From Collybiopsis luxurians FD-317 M1 (Eukaryota > Basidiomycota > Agaricomycetes > Agaricales > Omphalotaceae): 64,000 nucleotides of DNA. The stretch spans positions 139,250-203,249 of the forward strand of contig KN834810.1 in NCBI GenBank assembly GCA_000827265.1, in the 5' to 3' direction. Of this stretch, positions 10,207 through 22,164 are shown piece after piece. Both the position numbers and the translations under genes were made by a program. The notes below the pieces were generated by a model that was given only the letters and a program-made list of their open reading frames with translations, was not told the origin of the DNA and searched no databases. Position 1 is the first letter of the stretch. Every line of letters begins with the position of its first letter.

Positions 10207-11186
10207 ATTGTCAATATGGGTGAGCAGTCAGAATCATTGCAACAACTTTGCAAGATCTGTCGCTGGTCAGTTATATCGAATGCACATTTTTTCTTGGCAC
10301 GCATATGCTGTTTCAAAATATGTAGTGTTGAGTTTCCAAGACTAGACACAGAATTCTCACTTCAAACCCTTTCTCATTCTATATTTCTTGTAAGTCCTGG
10401 TAGTATTCAATAGGCACTGTATGTTAGCTCTTGCATAATGAAGCATTGAGATTCTCACTGAGAGTGTATTGATTACACTCTCACCTTGTGCATACAAGGA
10501 ACTTATGATGAGCTCTTTGAAAGATGAGACAGACTTGAAAAAATTGGTGCTGAGTATCTACCCACTTTCAATCTGGGTGAGCATGGTACTTGAGTGGTAA
10601 ATACTAATGTGTTCATGGTGAACTCTCATTCTTGGCTGACTGAGACTTTGAAGTCCTGAGGCAGCACACTGTGCAGCTGAAGCAACATGACCTATGTTGA
10701 CATTTCATGTGATGGTTCAAATCTTTTTCTGCTCCCATCATGTTCTCCCTGGTCTATCCACTACAATTTGAATGCCTTGCTTCATGACCAGTCACATTCT
10801 CTTGAAAGGATGTGGAATAGCTACATTAGCATGAATGTCAAGTTACTACATCAGCACAATCAACTTTGGTGATAACATTTGGGAAATCAAAGAGGTGAGC
10901 AATATGTGGAAGATGGAAATGATGGCATTTATGAACCAAGGCATTGTTGTTTAACTCCAGTATTGAATACATGTAGTATATAGTGTATACTTTGTAAATA
11001 CAGCTTGTATTGTGTAAGCATCCAGACTTGTACATGCCATGTGCAAAGTGCAATGGCCCATCCCACAAGTTTGGCTATAATCCTTGGGACAATTATAGTT
11101 AACCTGAGCAATGAGTACTTTGTGTGATGCAATCATTTAAGATTTTGTTAAGGAATTTGTTGTATAAGTATATATTACATTTCACA
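10207..11186. other. AT-rich repeat-island DNA between the F-box fragment and the copia element
   Basis: Nothing coding is supported. The stretch begins exactly where homology to the intact F-box gene ends and runs to the LTR. A short motif (tcaatatgggtgagca at about 10212, tcaatctgggtgagca at about 10568) recurs, which hints at degenerate repeat content. It may belong to an unrecognised element or be a rearrangement scar. Confidence 0.4.
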
Positions 11187-11570
11187 TGTTAGATGCATTC
11201 CAAAGACCTATATAAATGATTAGGTACAATTGCCTCAACTTGATGGTTCAAGATTCCTATGTATTTACCTATATGAATGATTAGGCACAATTGCTATAGG
11301 TAAATTAGGAATAGTGATATGGAAAATAAAGAGAATAATGTACCCTCAACTTGATGGTTCAAGATTGAGGGATATGGAAGGCATACGAAGGTCTATATAC
11401 CAAGTTGTCCATTATACATATAAATAAACCATATCACAGACCCAAAATAAAGTAAACAAACCAAAAAGGGAAAGTGATCACTTCGCTGAGATGTCGACGA
11501 AGCTAAATGTAATGAATGCATATTGGAGTCTGAGTTCCGCACAGAGTCCCGCATGACCTCTACTTCAACA
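11187..11570 (-). repeat. Copia LTR (3' LTR of the minus-strand element)
   Basis: Matches 17204-17527 over its whole length, starting TGTTAGATGCATTCC and ending CTACTTCAACA. It carries ~60 bp not present in the other LTR, made of a partial duplication around the ggtacaattgc motif. The LTRs have clearly diverged since insertion. Confidence 0.88.
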
Positions 11571-11580
11571 CTCCCCCTGA
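11571..11580 (-). other. Polypurine tract of the copia element
   Basis: On the minus strand the sequence TCAGGGGGAG immediately precedes the TGTTGAAG start of the 3' LTR. This is the expected place and composition for the plus-strand priming tract of a copia element. Confidence 0.75.
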
Positions 11581-11653
11581 CAACGGTACCACTAATCCAT
11601 CCCCAATGCATGCACAAACTGTTGATGCTTGTCTTTAGGTAGAGCCTTCATTA

Positions 11654-12358
11654 TCATATCTGCAATATTATCCTCTGATGCCACCGGAAATATTTCCACT
11701 TTTCCCTCATTGACTTTGTCCCTGATAAAATGGTAATGTATGTCAATGGCTTTGGAAATCCTGTGCTCCTATTCATTTCCAACAGCCTGATGGCTCCCAA
11801 GCTGTCACACAGCATGTTCATTGGCCTGTCATCTCCCAGCATAACCTTGTTGAACCAACTCTTCATCCACATGGCTTGCTGCATGCCTCTTGCCAACAAC
11901 ACATATTCAGCTTCAGTGGAAGACAACACTGTAACTGACTGAGGTTTTGACAACCACAAAACTGGGGACCCATTAATAGTGAACACATAACTCAAAATTG
12001 ACCGCTGGTTTGCACAATTGTCAGCCCAGTCAGCATTGATGTACCCAATGGGCCTTATTGTTTTCTCAGAGGACTGCCAGTATAGGATACCATAGTGTAA
12101 TGTGGTCTTGATGTAACGGCATAACTTCAGCAGTATTTCCCAATGTTCCTGAGATGGCAGGTTCTGAACTGAGGATAAACCCAAGCACACAAACACAATA
12201 TCCAGTCTAGTTGACAATGCTCCCCACCAATAACAACCCAATATATGGTGGAAAGGCTTGTCCTTCATAAACTCATTGTCCTCCTTTGAACAAACCTTGA
12301 TCAAGGAGATGTGATCTTCAGAGGTAGCAGTGTAGATATTGGCTGCAGCTTGTCCCAT
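11654..12358 (-). pseudogene. copia RNase H and C-terminal pol fragment
   Basis: The open frame has the copia RNase H signature region: a conserved stretch around GYINADWADNCANQRS, the STEAEYV motif, and a downstream SLGAIRLLEMN-like segment. It lies directly downstream (minus strand) of the RT fragment but in another frame, which shows a frameshift. Confidence 0.85.
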
Positions 12359-13140
12359 ATGCCAAAGTATTTGAATGCATTAATGAAGAAGGGTGCTTGT
12401 GCTCCCATTGTCCAGGTAATCCATAGTGAGTCCCACCAGAAACCCTTGCTTTTTACATCTTTTAAATCCCATTTTCTGAAGTCTGCAACTGTTTTGTCTG
12501 CCTCTTGGTCTGAGTTTGCTGTTGCCCAAACATTGTCCATGTGTACTGAATGAATAGAATGCCTTCCCTCCTTAGGATTGTACTGAACTTGAATACACAG
12601 ATTGGCCCTTGAGCAATGAAATCCTAACCATTCCACTTCCTTCTTTAGGTCTTTAAACCAAATGTGACCAGGTTGAGACAGACCATACAGCAGCTTCTTC
12701 ATCAAGCATACCAAGTCTTCCTCCCCCTGCTTGATGAAACCTGGTTCAGGTGGCAGGTTCCCATTCAGGTATGCAGATGAGAAATCCCATTGACAATTTT
12801 TCCAACTGAAGAATGCTGACATTGCTATTAGCAGGCAAATGGACTCCATCCTTGCAACCATCAACCAGCACTTATCGAAATCCACACCAGCTCTCTGCAT
12901 GTCTCCCCTTGCCATGTATTTTGCCTTTGGCTTGATGATTTCACCATTGCCCCCTACCTTCAAATCATACACCCACATTCCATTCAGAATCCTTGCTCCC
13001 TGCAGTCACTTCACTAGGTCCAGCATCCTCTCCCCTCCAGTTCTTCCTTCATCACTGGAAGCCACAAATCTTCCTCTTTCATTGCCTCACAATAACACAT
13101 TGGAATTGTCACCTCATTTGCACCCTTCACAGTGCTAGCC
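12301..13140 (-). pseudogene. copia reverse transcriptase fragment
   Basis: The frame 12978-12301 has copia RT features: KAKYMARGDMQRAGVDF, the DFSSAYLNG block, and KKLLYGLSQPGHIWF. The catalytic YxDD-type region is degraded: the position reads HMDN. Upstream, in a shifted frame, 13140-12990 holds the RT start (EAMKEEDLW...). The lost catalytic box and the frameshift make it non-functional. Confidence 0.85.
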
Positions 13141-13224
13141 AACACAACAACATTTGCCCACTCATTTTCTTCCATTCAAGCAATTTCTTCATCTTGTTAA
13201 TAGTCTCACAAATGTTGAAGTGCC

Positions 13225-14440
13225 TGTGACAGTAATGAGGTTTGTTCTTGTTAAAGGTGCAAGGGGTGTGTTGTCAAAGGTTCTGCAATACCAGGACAAT
13301 TCAGTTAATCTGATTGATCCTTTTGTTGTCAAAACTTCAACTTATTTGAAGAGGTAATGATCTGTATTTTTCAAATGTTCCAAGTTGTTCTACAATGAGG
13401 AACTATTCATCAACTTTTCAATGTCTCAATGAAAATATATGTCAAAGGTTTTAGGCTTAAGTAGATTTTATCAAAAACATGGTAGCAACTCAATTGCTAA
13501 TCATGGCAGGTATACAAACACATTCTGGGCAAGAAAAATAATCAAACACTTCACACAGAGGCCATTACAGTCCAAAGGTTACTTGATTAAACAGTAGACT
13601 AATGACTGTATTTATACTACTCAAAAATAATATCTACCATTTAATATAAAATCATTTAAAATAATTCTCTTTCAAATTGCAGTTTCTTTTAAAGGCAACT
13701 GTTTCAGAAATTTGTCCCTGAATCATTTACCAAAAGTTTTTAATAAGTCTTTATAGGTAATATCCTTAGTTTTAAATCTGAATGACTTGAGTCAGATTTG
13801 TTTTGAACCTGTGCAGATGGGTTAAGCAATAACCCACTCCTGCTTCCTCACACAACTGCTAGTTCACTTATTCATGGTGTCCATCTAGATGCTTCTCTTT
13901 CTCAAGAAGAGTTTTCCTTTTGTTCTAATATCACAACTCATTATTTGTAAGTGGCCACCCATAGTTATCAAATGGTGCCCCTTAGATCAAAAGGGATCTA
14001 TAATCTTATTTCCTCCTGAGATCTGGTATCTCTGGTTGGCTCATCTATTTAGGTTCTGTGAGGCTGTAGCCATCTTGTTCTTGGCATCAGAGCAATCTGG
14101 TTCCTTATCAATCTGGCCCGCTGGTCACTCATAACAGTCTCTGGTATTGGTAACCCTTTTCAGTTGAATGATTCATATGTGGTTCCAACAATACACCTGC
14201 TTTATAAGAGACCATCACTATAATTGGGTGGGTCTGCTAGCATGGACAAATGCTAGAGCAATGTCTCTCAAGCATTCTGTGTTGAACAATAATGGTATAC
14301 CTTTCTATGAAATGGATTCCTTTTCTTCAAGTAGTTCCATTTTCATTAAGGTTACCACTGTCAAGTGTAATTGTAGACTTTAGCTGTCAGATCATAATTA
14401 CTGCAGCCAGCATGTGTAATGCAAAGGTGAAATTGTCAGT
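13225..14440. other. Probable nested insertion inside the copia element
   Basis: Between the end of the integrase/linker frame (about 14464) and the resumption of RT homology (about 13210) a copia element normally has a short linker. Here ~1.2 kb of AT-rich DNA intervenes without pol homology on the minus strand. A PBS-like 12-mer TGGCATCAGAGC (14082-14093, plus strand), one base from the initiator-tRNA-Met primer site used by many LTR elements, hints that the insert derives from another LTR element. Ends and target duplication could not be fixed. Confidence 0.45.
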
Positions 14441-14463
14441 TTTCATCAATTACATGCCTGGGC

Positions 14464-15327
14464 TTAAATTGGGCCCATTAATGGAACTGAATGCCTCACA
14501 GATCTGTGCAATATTACCCCCTCTTCATCCTCATGTTCAATATCCATGTTTGGTGGACCTCCAGGATCATTATGACCATTATTGCCATAATTGTCCCCCT
14601 CAGGCTGTACAGGGCTTGATGTCAAAGATTCCAACAGGGTCCTCCTCAGTACACCTTTGTCAAAAACAACATCTCTTACTGCAAAGATCCCTTGTCTCAA
14701 TGGGTCCCAAGCCCTATAGCCACACCTCTCTAAATATCTTACCAGAAACCCTGCCCATGCCTGCAGGCCCAACTTCCCATGTCAACAGTCTAGGTCTTTC
14801 ACAAATACTCTGCAACCCCACTGTCTCAAATGTAACACATTCACCCTATCCCCTGACTCCTTCCATTTCTGCCACAGGATTACATCTGGAACTCTAGAGG
14901 TTGGAACCATTCCTTTCACATAGCAAAATGTTGCCACAGCTTCTGCCCAGAATTCACAACCCAATGACAAATCTTCAATCATCAATTGAACTCCCTCAAT
15001 GACAGTTCTGTTTGCCCTCTCAACCTGACCATTTGCCACTGACAAGTCTTTCAGTATCTTTTCCATTAACACACCAATGGATGCTGTGTACTTGTCAGAG
15101 ATCCTACTGTCAAACTCATGCCCCATGTCAATACAGAACTTCTTCAACCTGTGACTGGCCTGATTTTCTGCCATTGCAATGAATGTCTTGACAAGCTTCA
15201 AAATCATCTCTGCATCTTTGGATGCAGGAAAGTAGGGGAACGGCAGCCCTGTTGCATCATCAACTGCCAACAGTATGTACCAAGCTCCCCCTAAGCTCCT
15301 TGTTTGAGCTTTTCCCCACAAGTCCAA
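14464..15327 (-). pseudogene. copia integrase core and linker fragment
   Basis: The frame 15327-14782 reads as a copia integrase core: WYILLAVDDATGLPF, a DMGHEFDS block, NGQVERANRTV, and the following WAEAVATFCYV region. These are in canonical order around the D,D,E catalytic site. The next frame (14772-14464) is the post-integrase linker. A stop or frameshift separates the two. Confidence 0.87.
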
Positions 15328-15507
15328 GCTGACTCATTCCAATGGATGTGTGGCTGGCATCACCAAAGCATCAAACAGACATTGTGTGGACTTTGCTAGT
15401 AAACACACTTCACACTTCCCACAAATATTACCATCTGTAATCTCCAAGCCATCAATGAGATTTTTACACTTGACAAGAGTGATGGTGTTCATGTTGATAT
15501 GAGCAAA

Positions 15508-16077
15508 TTAGGTGTGCCATAGTGTGAGGGAACATGGTTTGTTCATTGATGGCACATGCTGAGTTGGAGTTGCCAGAATAACTGGATTAGAGCCCTCCTC
15601 TGCCACCACATCCACTTCATACAGCCTATTTCCACCTTTTGACAATGCCAACTTGCCGTTCATGATAACTTCATTCATCCTACAACATCTCACTTCCAGT
15701 TTACCACTCCCCCAGGAACCGACAAGTCCCTTTGTGTTGAAAGCTGGCACTGACAATAAGTTCATACTGAATGATGGTGTATGCAAGACAGCAGTCCATA
15801 TTCAATTGACTTTTCCTTCTAAAGTCTTTACTGTCAACTTCACCATGCCATAACCCTCAATAGGAAATTTCCCCCTGTCTCCCTCAGTTGCCATCCTTCC
15901 TTGTGACTTTTGCAGCATATAGGATATAAACCAGTTACATTCATGGATGCAGCATTCCAATGCTGCACTGTCAAGATAGGTGGGACACACATTCAATTTG
16001 ACTTTACTACTGGAGATGTTTACACTAGGTAGGTACTCTGAACCCTTCTCAAAACCTTTTGCTTGACTTCTCATCAC
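15508..16077 (-). pseudogene. copia protease and pre-integrase region, degenerate
   Basis: Two frames (16077-15802 and 15786-15508) lie between the gag zinc knuckle and the integrase core, where protease and the GAG-pre-integrase zinc region belong. The SAAL...ECNWF and HTPSF.MNLLSV stretches fit the typical LDSAATHHI and LSVGQL-type positions only loosely, so function is assigned by position. Confidence 0.55.
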
Positions 16078-16095
16078 AACAGGAGAAGCCTCCCC

Positions 16096-17053
16096 TCAAT
16101 GTCTAGAAGACAGAGGGTTAGCGAAGATTGCAAACAAGACAGGGCCCATTGTACCTCCCAGGTCACTTCCAAAATTGTAGACAGTGGGCAACACAGTTGT
16201 AGGTGCAGCATTCTGGCTGGTTGAGGACTCTGTAACAGTCGCATTGGCAAGGGCAGTCATGTTCTTCAGTGGTTTGTACCAAGCAGGACCATTTCCCTCC
16301 AGACCTCCATCTGGTGCCCAGCATTTATTAGATGAATGGCCACAACAGTTACATACCAAACATTTAAGAGGGACTTGGTTGCTGTTGTTTGATGTAGCAA
16401 ACACAGTTGCAGTTCTGTCTGTTGCTCTATTGACACCTTTGACCATGTCTTCTCTTCTCTCAGTTGATAATTGAGGAGATGAGTGTTCAGTGTGGCATAA
16501 TCATAATGGGAGTAATTGCAAATGATCCAGAGACACAATGCTGGAAGCCCAGTGAGGAAAATTGAAAGTAACTTGGGGTCTTGAATACTGCACCCAACCA
16601 CATTGCCTCAGAGCAGAGACACTCAATCAGCTTGAAGTGTTCATCAAACCAATTGTCATTGCTGAATTTGGCATTACAAAGTTTCTCTTGAGCAAGAGTT
16701 TGCATGGCAACTGTTTGAGCTCTGTATTTACTGTTCACAGTATCCATCGTCATCTTGGAAGGCATCAATGCATTGATTCCCAGGCCCTGAGGATCTTTCA
16801 TGTTTTGAAAGATGATGCCAGCCAGCCTACCATTGTGGAGATCCCACTCAGATTCAGTAGGAGTGAGCAAATTCACTGGGGAGGGAACAGTGTTGACTGG
16901 CTGACCAGCTATGTTTCCAGCAGCCACTGCCCCCGGAGCTGTATTAGCGGAAGGATGCAAGATAGTACTGTCAATATAACCAGGCAAACCATAAGTATGT
17001 GCAATATTCTCCACTGCATCCTTGAAGGAAAGATAGGTGCTGGTACCATCCAA
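16096..17053 (-). pseudogene. copia gag with CCHC zinc knuckle
   Basis: The frame 17053-16487 carries a gag-like (UBN2/copia gag) start (FKDAVENIAHTYG) and a middle region. The frame 16601-16266 continues the coat domain in a shifted frame. The frame 16446-16096 has a zinc knuckle CLVCNCCGHSSNKC, i.e. CX2CX4HX4C. Two frameshifts break the chain. This is the 5' part of the minus-strand element. Confidence 0.83.
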
Positions 17054-17203
17054 CTGACAGTCATCTGGGAAGTACTAAGTCGCAGGGAGATTAGATGACA
17101 AATTTGAGGACATTGGAAAGTGATTATTAAACAGGCGGTGATGGTAATTAATCAAATTTTAATATTGGTGCTTTGGGCAAATGTGCATGTCTGACTGTGA
17201 ATC

Positions 17204-17527
17204 TGTTAGATGCATTCCAAAGACCTATACAAACAATTAGGTACAATTGCTATAGGTAAATTAGTAATAGCAATATGGAAAATAAAAGAGAATGACATAC
17301 CCTCAACTTGATGGTTCAAGATTGAGGGATACGGAAGACATACGAAGGTCTATATACCAAGTTGTCTATAATATGTATAAATAAACCATATTACAGACCC
17401 AAAATAAAGTAAACAAACCAAAAAGGGAAAGTGATTGCTTTGCTGAGATGTCGATGAAGCTAAACATAATGAATGCATACTGAAGTCTGAGTTCCGCACA
17501 GAGTCCTGCACAACCTCTACTTCAACA
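17204..17527 (-). repeat. Copia LTR (5' LTR of the minus-strand element)
   Basis: 324 bp, TGTTAG...TTCAACA, matching the left LTR apart from point differences and the ~60-bp insertion in that copy. Confidence 0.88.
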
Positions 17528-19178
17528 TTACATTCATTTTCCATTCACTTTCCTTTCATTTTTGCTTCTTTGACTAGGCTATCAATTATTACTAGTTATG
17601 CTCTAGAGTAGATCATCATATTAATATCTTGAGGACTAATAGATGTTAGCAGGCATATAAGAGGGTATAGAAATATCCTTCTTGAGAGCTGACAGTAGCA
17701 GAGCAGAGAAATTAGTGCTCCTGAGCCAGTATCCATCAAAATCAGAAATCAACCTTGCTGTTCCCAAGTGCGCTAACACCGCATCACGCATCCACTCGCA
17801 GACTATGGTTTATTAATCTCACTTTGATCAACTCAAGATGGACCATCAAACTCCCAACTGCCTGGCAACCATTAGTATCTATGAACCCATTGATGTTCTT
17901 TCAAGTTGAAGCAGTCATCAGTTGTCACTCCCAGTGCCCTATGTACTGTTCGTTCTAGCTAAAGTTGATATCAATGCTGTGTTGGAAATAAAAGACTAAT
18001 TTGTATATGAGGAAGATAAGTATGATGGCACTTGGGTAGGAATAGCAAAAATATCCATTTACATGGTGAGCATTGAGCAAGTGAGTAGGCCGTGTCACCG
18101 TACCCATATACAGGTATGACTGTATATAATATGCATGGGTACTAACAGGGTTACCTGTTCTTTTTATGGCCCTAAAATTATAGCTCATACAGCCATTTGC
18201 AAAAAGATTTGCCTGTTTGAGTTTCCTACAGCTGTTTATTTGTATTTTTTGTTGTGTTTGCTACTTGACCTAGCTGCCAAATGTAATCAATTGATTGCTC
18301 AGAACTTATTTCAATGTTCATCCGATTTGTCCCTTCCCTTTGATTCCCTAGCCTTTGGGTATAGAGTTGTGCCTCCCTAAAACACCTGTTGTGGAATTTA
18401 CTTGAGCGCGATTGCTGTTTTGCGCAAAAGCAGGACTCCGGATGCTGTCAGTTCTGATAGCCGCGGATCAATTCTACATAGTGCACTGCATTACATCAGT
18501 AAATTACGAGTGCATGGAATGGAATGGCAAGTTTCTGCTCTGACAAGTCTGTGCCTGATCCAAGGCAGGCAATTTTGAATTGATCTAATTTTTGCAATTT
18601 ATACAATTTTACTTAGTTTTCATTACACTGATGATTGATGATCCAGGATCCACAAGGTAATTTGTTCCAATCACCAAAAAGGGCATGAGTCCCGCCACGC
18701 ATTGGTGTTGGCCCACTATGCATCAAGTTCACCATGTTGCGATACTCTCAGAGCAACCCCCAAGAGCCTCACTTCATAAATACTCATACACCTTTCAGAT
18801 TCACCAAGGAATTGTTCATTTCCTCCAGGGGGGACGCTGCAAAACATGGGGTACGAATGAGACAATGTGGGGCCCAATAGAAATATCAGATCAATATCAA
18901 ACACAAACAAACAGCTGTTGAAAACTTGAAGGGGCAAAACTTTTTATAAACGGCTGTTGGGCTATGCAGGTAACTGTAAGATTATCAATCAATCATTATA
19001 TCATAATCATGATATCCAACACACTGTTACCAACTTTGATTTTAGTGGTATTGAAGGTTACTCCCCGCCTCATCATACTACACTTCTGGAACTCTACAAA
19101 CTTTCATATAAAAGGAAGTTCAATGGGCTGCAATGAAGACTAGATATAGGCTCATATAGCATCTTCCACCTTATTCTT
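17528..19178. other. AT-rich intergenic DNA with an old dispersed repeat
   Basis: No gene supported. The segment at about 18505-18790 (gtgcatggaatggaatggcaag ... gcctgatcc ... ggcatgagtc ... ttggcccact) resembles 31150-31430 in several ordered blocks, so an old dispersed repeat is likely. The last ~200 bp form the promoter of the seven-TM gene. Confidence 0.45.
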
Positions 19179-20541
19179 ATGACTCCCGAAGAACAACAGA
19201 CCATTATCTCCACTGCAACAACCATTTATGGTAATATAGTATCTACTATCATTGTGCACGTCCCTGGCTTTGGTATGTGCTGTTCAATGTGGCTCAAAGT
19301 CCTCGATTCGATGTAAACATAATTGATAATGGACCTCTTGAGCTAGGTATCAGTCTTCTAGGAATATTTGTTGCTGCTTACATGCTAGGGTAAGAAATGT
19401 CAGTGCAGCTTCTGATATTGAATTGACTCTTGCTGGTGGCACCTTAATAGAACGAAATCCTGGACCCATTCAAGAATTGCTCTTCTTGCTTGCCTGATTA
19501 TTACATTTGCTGCCTTGACTTGGAATACATTTTGCAGCTTGGTGTTTCCACTCCTGCAAGATCAAATTTTCTTTGTTGGAGTAGAGCCGGAGGTACAGGG
19601 AGAATTTGAAGCAAACGTGCAAAAATTAGACACAGAGCTTTTGCCAGTAAGCTCTATGGACAGCTGGAATCTAGCAATCTCTGTAAGCTTGCTATTTTGA
19701 TCCCCAATCAAGATTCAAATGCTTCATTGTCTTATCCAGCTGCTGTTAAGTGACTTGATTGTGGTTTGGAGAGCATGGGTTTTGTGTCAGCAGGAAAGGT
19801 ATTGCAAGGTTGCTCTTGCACTTATCACAGCTGTGAATGTTGGTGTGTATAAACAATATACCTATAGATACCACTGAGTTAACTGAGCCCTCCGCTTAAC
19901 ACTATATAGTGATCAATATTGTGGACTGCATCCTGGATAACATTGAGATCCAGGTAATTCAGTCAAACTCCAGTATAATTTTGGACTGGTTGTCAACTGT
20001 GGTATCGTTGGTGGTTAATATGTTTGGAACCGGGTTAGTTGCATGGAAGGCATGGTGATTATTTTCGAAATTTTTGACTACAGTTATCCAACTTTTACAA
20101 TTTCCCATATCCAGGAATCATTATTATGCTATCAAAGACGCTGCATTGCACAGGACTAGGGCTCAAAATCTCTTACTTTTGCTTATTGAATCTGGTGCAA
20201 TATTTTGCACAATACAGGTCCTCTATTGTGTCTTTACCCTGATAGGGACATATGGGCCTCAAGACAATCAGAACCTTTTTATCACTGAGAACATTATTAG
20301 TAGCATATTCACTCTGGTTTTAGTGAGTCTTGAATCTCTTTTGCAGGCTCAACTGGTATTTAAGAATAATTTATAGGCTTTGTATCCTATTGCAGTTGTC
20401 ATTTTGATTAACAAGAACAGCTCTCCAGTAAATGAGTCCCTCCATATCAACCTGACCATGGAGAACTTTAATGGGGAAGGGCACATCTCAAATATGACTG
20501 TTCAGTCAAACTCTAGAGGGCCTCGGAGCAACTTAGAATGA
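19179..20541 (+). CDS. Seven-exon fungal seven-TM membrane protein
   Basis: Exons 19179-19272, 19347-19389, 19451-19682, 19740-19842, 19910-20054, 20115-20322 and 20377-20541 join in a single frame to 329 residues. All introns are GT-AG and 54-74 nt. The product has about seven hydrophobic helices: around GISLLGIFVAAYML, IALLACLIITFAAL, LLLSDLIVVWRAWVL, VALALITAVNVVINIV, STVVSLVVNMFGTGLVAW, LLLLLIESGAIFCTI and IFTLVLALYPIAVVIL. The RAW motif after helix 3, the basic loop before helix 6 and the LYPIAVVILIN segment after helix 7 are typical of a large unnamed agaricomycete membrane-protein family. The function of that family is unknown to me. It lies in the AT-rich repeat island yet appears intact. 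Little of it is visible in any single reading frame because the exons are short. Confidence 0.8.
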
Positions 20542-21956
20542 CCGAGATTTGGGACCAATTGGAAGGCTTAATTTGCTAAGAAGTAATACATAACTCATAT
20601 GTTTACACCGTGTTGCATTCCACTACACTGTACTGTATCCGACCCTGAAGTGGGCCACCTTAGCGGTGATGCTAAAACTACAAGAGTAGTTCCTAGTGGG
20701 ATTGGTTTAGATGGTTCAGGCATTCCGAATTCATCACCAAATATACCCACAGCCCAGGCAATACCCAATGCTGCCCAGGGATATAGTCAAATTCTGAGTG
20801 TCTTTGAAGTTCGGACATCCCAAGAGCCCTGGGCACACCCAAAAACCTGGAGATTGGGGAAAATTCCAGACTTTTCAAGCCTTTCCTGTTATCTTTTGGG
20901 AGCCCTAAATATATCTTCCCTTCAGCTTTCCTCCAGCATTTAATTCGAGTGATGTTAAAATTCATGTTATTGTATAAAGGGTCTCCGCGTGAGCATCAAC
21001 TTCAAAATTCCGCCACCACCCTGTGGAACAGTTACAGCTGGCCGAGATTGCCTCGCGAACCGCAAGAGACAGTGACCGCCTCAGAATGATCAAGCACCGC
21101 GTTTAGTTTTTAAGGCGGTGCGCATGGCGAAGGAGATAACCAACAGCGAGGAGAGGCCGATTTTTACGGTAATGATCAGACATCAACTTAGATTTTCGCA
21201 ACCAAGCTCGCAGAAATGGTGATGGGGACCAAGGGGTGTCAGAGATTCAGATCGGGGATATGCTATGTTGCCACGCGAAAGGTTGCGTTCCAGACGATTC
21301 TATGATGGCCATGAACCAAAAAGATGCCGCAGAGCTCGGCTCACTTCCTGATGTGCCAACATGGCCTTTCATTTGGTGACACCCTTCGGAGATTATCGAC
21401 ATTGCTATGAGTATGAACAATATATCTGCGGCATGTTGAAGTAATAAGCAATGAGTATTACTGACGCATCGATGAATGCTCGTTGGCGTCGAGGTGGAGG
21501 GAAAGATTGAGTACTCGAGTGTGCGAGTTGGTCATCCAGCCCCGAGAAGCTGCCGACATGGCCAACAACAACCCCTTCCTTAAACGGGGGGATGAATCCC
21601 CGTGAGAATCGTATCTGAATCTCTGACTCCCCTTGATGGGGACTGTCCTCAATTGGAGGCTGAGCGCGGATAACCCGCAAACACCGCTATCCTTTCACAG
21701 CAGCCGTCAGTCAACTCATTCAATGATTTGGAAACCGGCAATGAGGAAGAGCGGCAGGCTCTCCGGATCATAAAACCTCCAGCCGCCTCTCTCAGTCGGA
21801 GAAAGGAGAAGGAAGACAGGTTGCAAAACATTCTTACATAAGTGAGCTGTTTGAATTTTCTCATTGTTGATGCGATCTCCAGGCATTTCTTCTACGGTGA
21901 TACCGTCTTTCGATCTCAACTTTTGGTCATTTTGATCCTTCAAGTCGTGCTTATGA
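20542..21956. other. Intergenic region
   Basis: No supported gene. GC content rises after about 21000. Open frames at 20599-20943 (+) and 21405-21943 (-) have no domain features or splice continuity. Confidence 0.4.
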
Positions 21957-22161
21957 CACTGCCTGCATTCTCATGGGCGGTAGGATTTTAACTGCCTTCA
22001 ATGCGGTGTTATTGTCTCTTTGGAGGGCAGTTAGAATCGGGAGCCCAGATCTTATTTAATATCAGCCGATCTCAACTGCCCTTCAAAGAGCCCTTCAAAG
22101 AGCCAACTACACCGCATTGAAGGCAGTTAATTTTTTACTGCCCATGAGAATGCAGGCAGTG
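21957..22161. mobile_element. 205-bp MITE with long terminal inverted repeats and TGA target duplication
   Basis: The two ends are inverted copies for at least 50 bp, starting CACTGCCTGCATTCTCATGG and including a second shared block AACTGCCTTCAATGCGGTG. A 3-bp TGA flanks each side (21954-21956 and 22162-22164). CACTG ends with 3-bp duplications suit a CACTA-type (or possibly PIF/Harbinger) non-autonomous element. It has no coding capacity. The right arm contains an extra tandem cccttcaaagag pair. Confidence 0.82.
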
Positions 22162-22164
22162 TGA

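Larger units (their letters stand above)
11187..17527 (-). mobile_element. Degenerate Ty1/copia-type LTR retrotransposon
   Basis: Bounded by LTRs at 11187-11570 and 17204-17527 with TG...CA ends, a polypurine tract next to the left LTR, and gag, zinc-knuckle, integrase, RT and RNase H remnants in copia order (gag, integrase, RT, RNase H) on the minus strand. Reading frames are broken by several stops and frameshifts, so it is not autonomous. About 1.2 kb between the integrase and RT parts (roughly 13225-14440) does not fit the pol reading and looks like a nested insertion. Flanking pentamers TCACA and TTACA are a 4/5 match and may be a decayed target duplication. LTR divergence and indels suggest an old insertion. 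Confidence 0.88.

Noticed and set aside
11182..17532. Perfect target-site duplication for the copia element
   Set aside because: Flanks TCACA and TTACA differ at one base; reported only as a possible decayed duplication.
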